Position numbers and translations under genes: made by a program
Part shown: positions 1 through 6,243 of the stretch, one piece after another
Position numbering within the stretch: the stretch's first letter is position 1
How the letters are laid out: each line of letters opens with the position of its first letter
Origin: CAZVCJ01 sp964625745
GTDB taxonomy: Bacteria; Chloroflexota; Anaerolineae; VGOG01
Reading direction: 5' to 3'
DNA: 6,284 bases
NCBI GenBank assembly: GCA_964625745.1
Contig: CAZVCJ010000212.1
Location: forward strand, 1-6,284
The notes under the pieces: model-generated
What the model was told of the DNA's origin: nothing
Seen by the model: the letters and a program-made list of their open reading frames with translations, nothing else
Databases searched by the model: none

Positions 1-61
1 TATTTTACTCGATTTGGCACTCTTGTGGAAGAATCTGAATTACGAAAGGCTCTCAATATTC

Positions 62-70
62 ATTATACCA
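62..70 (-). promoter_or_regulatory. Possible extended -10 promoter reading out of the window
   Basis: TGGTATAAT on the minus strand contains a perfect TATAAT with the TG-n extension, in the AT-richer 150 nt after the response-regulator stop codon. No good -35 hexamer is seen at 16-18 bases upstream, which extended -10 promoters can tolerate. It would drive a gene beyond the window on the minus strand. No clear intrinsic terminator was found between 1 and 150. Confidence 0.35.
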
Positions 71-150
71 CAAAAACCGCCTCAGAATTCAGACAGTTTT
101 CGGACAATTTCTCGGGCGAGTTGTGGCCTCGGCTGTCAGTGGGATGGTCT

Positions 151-843
151 TCACTGCAGGCGATAGCCCTGTCTCCTGATGCACACGATCCACTCCCCAC
201 CTAACTTTTCCCGCAGGCGGCTCATGGCTCTTCGGATTACCCCCTTGTCCAGCGGGCCGTCGTAGTCCCACACCTTGCGCCACAGTTCGTCGTAGCTCAC
301 TGCGCGGCGGGGATGCCTGGCCAGGTGGGCCAGCAAGTCGAACTCGAGGCAACTGAGGGATACCAACTCTCCGGCCACGGTGACGGTGCGGGCAGCCAGG
401 TCTATCACCAGGCCCGTCGAGTGACCGCCGACGTGTAGCCTGTCGCGCATCCGCTCGCGGCGGAGACGTTCGTCCAGCGCAGCGCGGACGGCGTCCAGCA
501 GTGCCTTGTCGGAGAAGGGTTTGGTCAGGTAGCCGGAGGCGCCTACCTGAGCCGCCCGGAAGCCAACCTGGCCTTTGTCGTGGTCAGTCATCAGCAGGGG
601 GATGGTGAAGGGGTTGGCGTCGTGCAGACGGGTGATCAGTTCCAGTCTGTCCATGCTGGAACCGTGCAGCCGATAGCCCACCACGGCGACGTGGAAGTCG
701 TTCTCGTCAGCCAGATGGAGGGCATGAGCGGCGTCGGCGGCAGGGGTGACAGAATGGCCAGCTTTCTCCAGAACCCTGCCCAGCGTCAGCAGCACAGCAG
801 GGTCGTCGTCTACCAGTAGAACGGAGGCCAATGGAACGGTCAT
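151..843 (-). CDS. OmpR/PhoB-type response regulator with a non-canonical receiver domain
   Basis: This is a 230-aa cytoplasmic transcription regulator. Residues about 6-123 form a receiver domain: acidic pocket D12-D13-D14, conserved Thr at T86, and the conserved Lys at K108 in L-T-K-P-F. These match CheY D12/D13, T87 and K109 with a constant offset of one, which puts G56 (codon GGC, 676-678) where the phosphorylated Asp57 should be. The next loop reads RLHGSSMDRLE instead of the usual RLPG-x-DG form. Residues about 142-230 form a winged helix: LEFDLLAHLARHP, DELWRKVW, the recognition helix VIRRAMSRLREKL and the wing ending RRQGYRL. The start is ATG at 843 because GGGAGG lies four bases upstream; the reading frame opens earlier at a TTG (882) without such support. 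The family normally binds promoter DNA after phosphorylation by a histidine kinase, and no kinase is in the window. With the Asp missing, phosphorylation-independent or differently gated activity is inferred. Domain identity is certain; targets are unknown. Confidence 0.93.
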   Translation of the reverse strand: MTVPLASVLLVDDDPAVLLTLGRVLEKAGHSVTPAADAAHALHLADENDFHVAVVGYRLHGSSMDRLELITRLHDANPFTIPLLMTDHDKGQVGFRAAQVGASGYLTKPFSDKALLDAVRAALDERLRRERMRDRLHVGGHSTGLVIDLAARTVTVAGELVSLSCLEFDLLAHLARHPRRAVSYDELWRKVWDYDGPLDKGVIRRAMSRLREKLGGEWIVCIRRQGYRLQ

Positions 844-847
844 GTTG

Positions 848-853
848 CCTCCC
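848..853 (-). promoter_or_regulatory. Ribosome binding site of the response regulator
   Basis: GGGAGG on the minus strand, followed by CAAC and then ATG at 843. The four-base spacer is slightly short, but the match to the 16S rRNA tail is strong. It decides the start over the in-frame TTG at 882. Confidence 0.8.
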
Positions 854-910
854 ACATGAGCTACTGGCTGCGATGAGAGCAACGATGGTGAAGTATTGGT
901 TATGCTTGTT

Positions 911-938
911 ATTGTCTATACAAACGGGTGCGTTTCAA
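911..938 (-). promoter_or_regulatory. Possible sigma70-like promoter for the response regulator
   Basis: On the minus strand TTGAAA (938-933, five of six matches to TTGACA) is followed after 16 bases by GACAAT (916-911, four of six matches to TATAAT). Transcription would begin near 904, leaving a leader of about 60 nt before the ATG at 843. The -35 element lies inside the direct repeats at 921-959, so a protein bound there could control it. The prediction rests on weak hexamers only. Confidence 0.3.
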
Positions 939-959
939 ATGGGTATGTTTCAAATGAGT
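921..959 (-). repeat. Three direct repeats with a 15-bp period upstream of the response regulator
   Basis: On the minus strand ACTCATTTG (959-951), ACCCATTTG (944-936) and ACCCGTTTG (929-921) recur at exactly 15-bp steps. The two 15-bp units at 926-940 and 941-955 match at 13 of 15 positions. Regulators of the OmpR family bind direct repeats, usually with a 10-11 bp period, so a 15-bp period is atypical for them. An operator, possibly autoregulatory, is a reasonable inference; a chance micro-duplication is the alternative. Confidence 0.5.
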
Positions 960-1008
960 TAGGCAAGGATGCGCTCCAGAATGCTCTTGGAATCTATGCC
1001 CAGGAGAT

Positions 1009-3612
1009 CTACGGCCCGAGCTCTTCGATCCGATTGATGCAGGCGTGGATCAACTCACCTTCATCTTCATAGCTGCCCTGGGTTTCCAAACATTGGATGA
1101 ATTGTTCAACCTTGTGTTGAGCTTCGTCCAGCATCAACTCCACGTCCACGTCCTCGCCCTCTTCAATGGCTTCAAGGACGTTCCAGAGCCTCCGACCGAT
1201 GTAGCTCTTACCTCTCGGATAAAAGTGCTGCGCTGAAGTGAACAGCCGCTCGCTCTGTTTCAGGCTTGCCAGGTAGACGGCTGCCAATTCCTCCCCCACT
1301 TGCCAACGGTAAGCCTCTGACTCGGCCAGCGAACGGCGGGCAGGTACCCCCTGGACAATTACCATCTGCTCCGACAGAAACTTGAGCCACTCCCAGCAAG
1401 CCTGTGGATGCTCAGTTTGCGCCGAGATGAAGTGCACATTCAACCTGAAATTGCCAACCCGACCCGGGCCCTGGGGCATGGGAACCATCCCAATCTCTAA
1501 CTCTGCGAAATCAGAAAGCCAGGGAACACCCATGCCATATCCCTCGGACCACATTGCTGCCTTCCCTGCCTCGACGAGCATCTGGAATTGCCTGGCCGCT
1601 TCCCCCCAGCTTTGCAGTGGTCCTTCAGCATGGTTGCATTGCACAAACTCCAGCGGCATCACGCCACGCCGGATCAGGTCGGCATACCACTGGAGCGCCT
1701 CCACCGTGGTCGGGTCGTCAAAGCCATAGGTACCAGCGTCCTCGTCAACCAACGGCGCTCCCCACTGTTCCAGAAAGAACAGCGGTTCGGGGTTTCCCAA
1801 CATCGAGGGCAGGTACCCATACACCTTGTTCTCCCCTTCCCCTTGCGTCAGAGCTACAGCCAGTCTCTGGAAGTCATCCAGGGTCCAATCCGGCGCGGGA
1901 TAGGCCAGACCTGCGGCGTCGAACAGGGCCTGGTTGTATCTCATCAGTTGGGGATAGCCCTCGAACGGCAAGCCCCAGAGCTGTCCCTCCCAGCGAACAG
2001 CGTCCATGAACTGGGGATAGAAATCGTCGCCGGGGAAGCTCGCATCGGCCTCCAGAAACGGATCCAGGCTCAGGATCGCCTCTGACCACCATTCGAGCTC
2101 TCCTTTTCCCGACAGAAGCCAGCGGAAGCAATCGCTCTGAGCAGCTAGCGTCTCGGGATCGGATTCACCATCCGGTTGGTGGATCTCTACCGTGATCTCC
2201 GGGTGCAGCTCGTGAAACCGGTCGGCCAGCGCCTCGTAGACTGCCTGCCTCTCAAGGGAGACCCCTATCAATCTGAAAACAATGGAGAGCCCCTCGTCGC
2301 TGACGGGCTCAGGAGTGGCTACCGCAAAGGGAGCAGCCGCTGCATCTTCCGCCAACTCATCCTCAATGTGGCCGTAGGCCGTTGCCTGCGCCTGAGCTAG
2401 CGCCTCCTCGACCTCCTGCTCCTCCCCCAGAACCGCCTCCAGCACGTCGTGCAAACTCCAGCCCACCCAGCCCCAGCCCGATTGCGCCCGTGAGAACCCG
2501 CGCTCCAGCGCAAAGCGATAGGTGGCCGCCACCTCATCGTCCAGGCCCTCCCAGTAGCCGCTCTGCTCGGCCACCGAGCGCCGCGCCGGCAAATCCCTGC
2601 CCACGGCCTGCCGGCTCAGGAAGGCCAGCCAGCGCCAGCTCTCCTGGGGGTGAGCCGTGCCCGCGCTCATGGCATAGGTGCTGAGAACAACCGGGGTTGT
2701 AGCCGAGGTAGGCTCGTCTACCGGGAAAGGCGCCAGGCCTAACGTCCGTCCCATGCTTTGCTGCGTCCATTGCTGGGAGACCTCGCTCCACATGGCCGCC
2801 AGGCCGCTTCCCACCAACCGCGCTGCCTCCGAACCCGTTGGCCCTGACTGCTCCGGCTCCAGGTAGGGCATCACCTGATGCACCAACGCCAGGTCGGCGA
2901 ACCAACGCACCGCTTCCGCCACCTCAGGCCGGTCCAACAGAGGCACGGGCGGCTCGACCGAGGTGTCCACCAGCGGGCCCGCCCGCCCCTGGATGAAAGG
3001 CAGAGGGTCGCGCAGCCGCCACACAAAACCCCACCGCACCACATCTTCTCCTTCCCGCTCGGTCAATGCTTTCGCCTTACTCAGGAAGTCGTCCCAGGTC
3101 CAGCCAGGCTCTGGATACGGTACACCAGTGGCCTCAAAGGCCACCTTGTCGTAAAAGATGAGATAGAAGTAGACGGCGAAGGGCAGACCCCAGGTGCCGC
3201 CGTCCCATTGCAGGTCTTCCAGAGTATGGGGGTAGAAGTCCTCAGGCTCGAAGGTTTTGTCCGCTTGGATGAAGGGAGTCAGGTCCCGCACCAACCCCTG
3301 GCGCGTGAGAGCGGGGTAGGGGGACATAATCAGGGTATCGGCCTGGGCGACGCTATCGGTTGGGTCCGCCGTCGCCTCCAACATGACCAGGTGCACGCGG
3401 ACGTCGGGGTTGGCGGCCTCGAACTGGTCGGCCAGGTCGCGATAGGTGCTCTTCTCCCATTCGCGGCAGCCAAATGTGATCGTGACACGCTCTGAAGGCT
3501 CTGAAGGTTGCTGCTTCTTCTTTTCACCCTTGCAGGCTGCCAGCGCCATCACGAGGGCCATGACAACGGCAGCAGTCTTACGCCACTCCGGCAACGGCAA
3601 TAATGGTCTCAT
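1009..3612 (-). CDS. Lipoprotein with two fused family-1 extracellular solute-binding domains
   Basis: This 867-aa protein begins with a lipoprotein signal peptide: basic n-region ending RK, hydrophobic TAAVVMALVMAL, lipobox L-A-A-C with Cys27, then a charged linker. It should be anchored on the outer face of the membrane. Two MalE-like binding domains follow, at about 42-420 and 441-845, joined by an Ala/Pro linker (421-440). Each carries the family motifs: W-T-x-D-D-F (171-176 and 576-581), A-A-M-W (272-275 and 685-688), W-x-W-L-x-F-L-S (326-333 and 740-747) and PARRS[VL]AE (342-349 and 757-764). A typical family member has only one such domain of about 400 residues, so this protein is double length. 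The family usually delivers sugars to ABC permeases; the ligand here is not identifiable and no permease is in the window. The ATG at 3612 has AAGGAG seven bases upstream; the frame stays open to a GTG at 3702, but starting there would bury the signal peptide. It is a paralogue of the gene upstream. Confidence 0.92.
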   Translation of the reverse strand: MRPLLPLPEWRKTAAVVMALVMALAACKGEKKKQQPSEPSERVTITFGCREWEKSTYRDLADQFEAANPDVRVHLVMLEATADPTDSVAQADTLIMSPYPALTRQGLVRDLTPFIQADKTFEPEDFYPHTLEDLQWDGGTWGLPFAVYFYLIFYDKVAFEATGVPYPEPGWTWDDFLSKAKALTEREGEDVVRWGFVWRLRDPLPFIQGRAGPLVDTSVEPPVPLLDRPEVAEAVRWFADLALVHQVMPYLEPEQSGPTGSEAARLVGSGLAAMWSEVSQQWTQQSMGRTLGLAPFPVDEPTSATTPVVLSTYAMSAGTAHPQESWRWLAFLSRQAVGRDLPARRSVAEQSGYWEGLDDEVAATYRFALERGFSRAQSGWGWVGWSLHDVLEAVLGEEQEVEEALAQAQATAYGHIEDELAEDAAAAPFAVATPEPVSDEGLSIVFRLIGVSLERQAVYEALADRFHELHPEITVEIHQPDGESDPETLAAQSDCFRWLLSGKGELEWWSEAILSLDPFLEADASFPGDDFYPQFMDAVRWEGQLWGLPFEGYPQLMRYNQALFDAAGLAYPAPDWTLDDFQRLAVALTQGEGENKVYGYLPSMLGNPEPLFFLEQWGAPLVDEDAGTYGFDDPTTVEALQWYADLIRRGVMPLEFVQCNHAEGPLQSWGEAARQFQMLVEAGKAAMWSEGYGMGVPWLSDFAELEIGMVPMPQGPGRVGNFRLNVHFISAQTEHPQACWEWLKFLSEQMVIVQGVPARRSLAESEAYRWQVGEELAAVYLASLKQSERLFTSAQHFYPRGKSYIGRRLWNVLEAIEEGEDVDVELMLDEAQHKVEQFIQCLETQGSYEDEGELIHACINRIEELGP
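2293..2352 (-). other. Interdomain linker of the 867-aa double binding protein
   Basis: Residues 421-440 (AEDAAAAPFAVATPEPVSDE) connect the two binding domains. The V-A-T-P-x-P core matches the linker of the paralogous gene, which supports descent of both from one fused ancestor. Confidence 0.7.
3532..3612 (-). other. Lipoprotein signal peptide and lipobox Cys of the 867-aa binding protein
   Basis: Codons 1-27 encode a short n-region with R11-K12, an uninterrupted hydrophobic stretch and L-A-A-C. The Cys codon TGC is at 3534-3532. Cleavage before Cys27 by signal peptidase II and lipidation are expected from the type II consensus. The linker after it (KGEKKKQQPSEPSE) leads into the first beta strand of the binding domain. 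Confidence 0.85.
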
Positions 3613-3619
3613 GAGTCTG

Positions 3620-3625
3620 CTCCTT
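3620..3625 (-). promoter_or_regulatory. Ribosome binding site of the 867-aa lipoprotein
   Basis: AAGGAG on the minus strand, seven bases before ATG at 3612. It selects this start over the in-frame ATG at 3672 and GTG at 3702, neither of which has comparable support. The 90-nt gap to the upstream stop codon (3705-3703) shows no obvious promoter or terminator, so co-transcription with the upstream gene is likely. Confidence 0.8.
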
Positions 3626-3702
3626 CGTTTCGCAAGTCTACGTCGGTCAACAACAAGGAGGTCAGTCCGCATGAGGGCCTGGATGTGTTCAGCTACCCGC
3701 AC

Positions 3703-6195
3703 CTACGGCGACCGCTCCTTGAGCAACTCTTCAAACGTCTTGAACTCAGGGTCAGCTTCTTTGGCACAGGCGATGCTTCGCCCCTCAATGCTATCGAAGG
3801 AGAGGGTAAGGCAGGCCAAATAGTCGTCGGCTTTTTGCTGCGCTTCGGCCAGGACTGTGGTCACGTCTTCGCCTTCAAAAGCGCCTGCCAGAGCATCTTG
3901 CCACCAGGCGTCAATGGGCAAAAAAGGATATTTGCTCCCGGCATTGGTCTGGTGATCCAGTGTCAGCCGCGATAAGGCTGCGCGATAAGCCCGCGCCTCG
4001 TCGGTGCCCACCGCCGATTCCCAGGCTTCCGACTCGGCCACCGAGCGCCGGGCCGGCACACCCCGAAAAGCGTTCGGTTGATCCGATAAGAAGGTGAGCC
4101 ACTGCCAGCAGGCGGCAGGATCCGCAGCACGGCGGGAGATGTACAGACTGTTGGTAAGGGGGGGTTCCAGCAAGGGACCAGCAACCAGAGGCAGCGGCGC
4201 TGTACCCACCTGAAAGCTGGGTTCCTCATCTGACGTAAAGCCACCACGCAACGACGCAAGATCTGTCCACAGGGCAGCATGGCCTGACGTGACCAGCCTT
4301 TCCCGCTGGCTATGATTGCCCATTAACGAGTGTGTGCCTCCATCGTCATAGGGAGGCATGATTCCAGCATTGGTCAGGCTCACCATCCAGGCCACAGCAC
4401 TCACCACCTCTGGATGGTCGAAGCGCACTACCGGCGGCTCAGCGTTCAAGTCGTACAGACGGACATCCTGTACAGCCAGCAGAAAACCAATGGCATCCCC
4501 CTGGAAGGGAACAAAACCATAAGTCTTATTCTTTCCTTCTCCTGACATAGCTGCTGTTGCCAGTGACAAAAAGTCATCGGCCGTCCAGTGGAGAGTTGGC
4601 GACTCCAGGCCCATCTTTGCCAGGTGATCGGCGTTGTAATAGATAACTGTGGGCAAAGTCGTCGCAGGCAGTGCATACAACTCGCCGTCAATGCGGAGTG
4701 CGTCCAGCAAGGCCGGATGGAAATCGTCTGCCAGTTGCGGGTCTGTGGTCTCCAGGAGCGGATTCAGACTGTAGAGTTGATCAAGCGCACTGGGGTGGCC
4801 AGGCCAGGCAAAACAATCGAACTGTTCCGCTACCTCAGAAAGCGTGAAGCCGCCATGCCCTGCTACGACCAAGTCCATTGAGGCTCTAACCCTGATGCCA
4901 GGGTGCGTGCTGTTGAACTCCTCAACCAGCGCCTCAATAGCCGAAGGGTTGGTATGGGCGAAGGTGTTGATATAGTAGCCAACTGTGATAGCGGCTTCAG
5001 GCGCGGCAGTGGGCCTGGGTGTAGCGACCACAATAGGCGTGCTACTGGACGGCGCCATCGCTTCGACAGGCGACCCTATGCCTGCCAGAGCCAACGCTGT
5101 TGCCAGATCGGACTCGCCTGCCAATGCCTGGGTCAGGGCCTTATCCACAGCCTGCAATGCCTCGGTATAATGGCCGTACCAGGCGTGCTGCAGTGCAAAG
5201 CGGAGTACAGACTGGGTTTCGGCGGCTACGTTGTCCCAGTAACCACTGGTCTCGGCAACCGAGGGGCGCGCCGGCACGTGCCAGGGCTCTTCGCCCACAG
5301 GATGATTCGTCAGGAAGCTCAACCAGGCCCACGCTTCTTGTGGGTGGTTCGTGCCCGCACTCATCGCTGCGCAGAAGGGCATTGCTGGCGTGGTGGAAGA
5401 CATCAACCCGTCAGCCGAAACCGGGAAGGGCGCCACTACGATCTCCGCACCCAGGGAGCTACGTCGCCAAGGCAGGTTGAGCAGGGTATCAACCCACATC
5501 GCTGCTTGCCCGCTGTCAATCAGGTTCGCGTTCTGCTCCCATGCTTCCTCGCTTTCCTCAGATGGCGTCGAGCCTTCGTCTGCCAGAAGCACGTACCAAT
5601 TCAGGGCTTCGGCCAGCGCCGTGGGAGCCAAATCGCCGCCGGTATCGGCCAGCACTGCATCTACAACCGGTCCCAAGAGCGTGGTTGGGCTGCCCCAGGG
5701 GACAAAGCCGTAGCGAGCCACCTGGCTGCCTTCCCGTCGGGTTAATGCATGGGCTGCCTTCTGAAAGTCGCCCCACGTCCAGCCGGGAGCCGGGCGGGGC
5801 AGGCCGGCGGCGTCAAAAGCTGCGTCATCGAAAAAGATGAGGTTCAGGCTGACCGTCACCGGGAGAGCGACAGTGTGCCCGCCTTCTTGCAAACCAGGTA
5901 GCAGACCAGGCCAGAAGTCAGTGCTGTCAAAGGCCCGATCGGCCTTGATGAAGGGAGTCAGATCGCGAGAGTAGACAGTCTCTGCGCCTTGAGGGGTCGA
6001 GCGGAGGAGCACCGTATCGGCAGCCGATGCCACGTTCAGCAGGTTGTATCCCTCCTCGCCCAGAGTCTCTTCCAGTGGCACGAACTGTATCTCGACGGTG
6101 GGATGCAACTCGTGGAACTGGGCTATCAGCGGTTCGTAAACCCTGCGATGGGACTCGTAATCGGCGAAAGCGATGACCACAACTGCCTGTTCCAA
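3703..6195 (-). CDS. Double family-1 solute-binding protein with an uncertain or damaged 5' end
   Basis: There are 830 codons from TTG at 6195, encoding two MalE-like binding domains at about 4-375 and 403-796, a Ser/Pro/Thr linker (376-402) and a C-terminal tail. Motifs in each domain: W-T-x-[GD]-D-F (139-144 and 537-542), A-A-[ML]-W (231-234 and 640-643), W-x-W-L-[ST]-F-L (289-295 and 697-703) and PAR[RP]SVAE (308-315 and 714-721). It is a paralogue of the downstream lipoprotein, and both end in Pro-TAG. The family binds sugars or related solutes outside the cell. No start codon has a Shine-Dalgarno sequence: TTG 6195 is simply the first possible start after an in-frame TAA at 6246-6244. 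Between them lies NGC-RTDSSPPAPT, which looks like a mature lipoprotein N-terminus, with its Cys at the same distance from the first strand as in the paralogue. The signal peptide therefore seems to be missing or frameshifted, and the gene may be a recent pseudogene or carry a sequence error. Family assignment is firm; the start and expression are not. Confidence 0.82.
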   Translation of the reverse strand: MEQAVVVIAFADYESHRRVYEPLIAQFHELHPTVEIQFVPLEETLGEEGYNLLNVASAADTVLLRSTPQGAETVYSRDLTPFIKADRAFDSTDFWPGLLPGLQEGGHTVALPVTVSLNLIFFDDAAFDAAGLPRPAPGWTWGDFQKAAHALTRREGSQVARYGFVPWGSPTTLLGPVVDAVLADTGGDLAPTALAEALNWYVLLADEGSTPSEESEEAWEQNANLIDSGQAAMWVDTLLNLPWRRSSLGAEIVVAPFPVSADGLMSSTTPAMPFCAAMSAGTNHPQEAWAWLSFLTNHPVGEEPWHVPARPSVAETSGYWDNVAAETQSVLRFALQHAWYGHYTEALQAVDKALTQALAGESDLATALALAGIGSPVEAMAPSSSTPIVVATPRPTAAPEAAITVGYYINTFAHTNPSAIEALVEEFNSTHPGIRVRASMDLVVAGHGGFTLSEVAEQFDCFAWPGHPSALDQLYSLNPLLETTDPQLADDFHPALLDALRIDGELYALPATTLPTVIYYNADHLAKMGLESPTLHWTADDFLSLATAAMSGEGKNKTYGFVPFQGDAIGFLLAVQDVRLYDLNAEPPVVRFDHPEVVSAVAWMVSLTNAGIMPPYDDGGTHSLMGNHSQRERLVTSGHAALWTDLASLRGGFTSDEEPSFQVGTAPLPLVAGPLLEPPLTNSLYISRRAADPAACWQWLTFLSDQPNAFRGVPARRSVAESEAWESAVGTDEARAYRAALSRLTLDHQTNAGSKYPFLPIDAWWQDALAGAFEGEDVTTVLAEAQQKADDYLACLTLSFDSIEGRSIACAKEADPEFKTFEELLKERSP
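4990..5070 (-). other. Interdomain linker of the upstream double binding protein
   Basis: Residues 376-402 are rich in Pro, Ala, Ser and Thr (PSSSTPIVVATPRPTAAPEA) and separate two independently complete binding domains. Such a sequence is expected to be flexible and exposed outside the cell. The matching linker of the paralogue is at 2293-2352 and shares the V-A-T-P-x-P core. Confidence 0.7.
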
Positions 6196-6243
6196 TGTAG
6201 GCGCGGGTGGTGAGGAGTCTGTCCGGCACCCATTAGTGTCAAC
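6196..6243 (-). other. In-frame remnant of a lipoprotein N-terminus (Cys plus Ser/Pro linker) without signal peptide
   Basis: Directly upstream of TTG 6195 the same frame reads VDTNGCRTDSSPPAPT after a TAA at 6246-6244. The Cys codon TGC is at 6228-6226. The Cys is 15 residues from the first Val of the VVVIAF strand; in the downstream paralogue Cys27 is 16 residues from VTITF. Residues before the Cys are polar rather than hydrophobic. A second frame visible to the window edge reads PLSLLNEPGLKLTLMG, which is also not a convincing hydrophobic core. Confidence 0.5.

Noticed and set aside
1..204. An open plus-strand frame from the window edge to a TAA at 202-204, possibly the tail of a convergent gene.
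   Set aside because: It overlaps the end of the response-regulator gene, has no start in the window and shows no recognisable motif. A second plus frame is open over most of the same stretch, so it carries little weight.
975..991. Small hairpin on the minus strand, TCCAAGA-GCAT-TCTGGA, after the lipoprotein gene, considered as a terminator.
   Set aside because: The six-pair stem has a bulge, is not GC-rich and is followed by GCGCATCC rather than a run of T, so it does not meet the intrinsic terminator pattern.
961..1020. Past the TAG of the 867-aa lipoprotein, another minus frame reads RAVDLLGIDSKSILERILA then TAA (TAA at 963-961), as if a one-base indel in GGGCCG had cut off a longer C-terminus.
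   Set aside because: The stretch is too short to be significant, and the paralogue also ends in Pro-TAG (CCGTAG) at an equivalent distance after the last Cys, so the TAG at 1011-1009 is probably the natural end.
1382..2684. Several long open frames on the plus strand opposite the binding-protein genes.
   Set aside because: They mirror the GC-rich minus-strand codons, give low-complexity Pro/Arg/Ser-rich translations without family motifs, and overlap a well-supported gene.
3613..3705. The TAG of the upstream binding protein is followed in the same frame by 30 open codons running into the lipoprotein start, suggesting readthrough to a four-domain protein.
   Set aside because: Thirty open codons are common by chance in GC-rich DNA, and a readthrough product would carry a signal peptide in its middle. 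The strong ribosome binding site before ATG 3612 explains the layout.
6214..6242. Perfect TTGACA on the minus strand (6242-6237) considered as a -35 element for the upstream binding protein.
   Set aside because: The hexamer 17 bases downstream is GACTCC, with no resemblance to TATAAT, and the segment appears to be former coding sequence.
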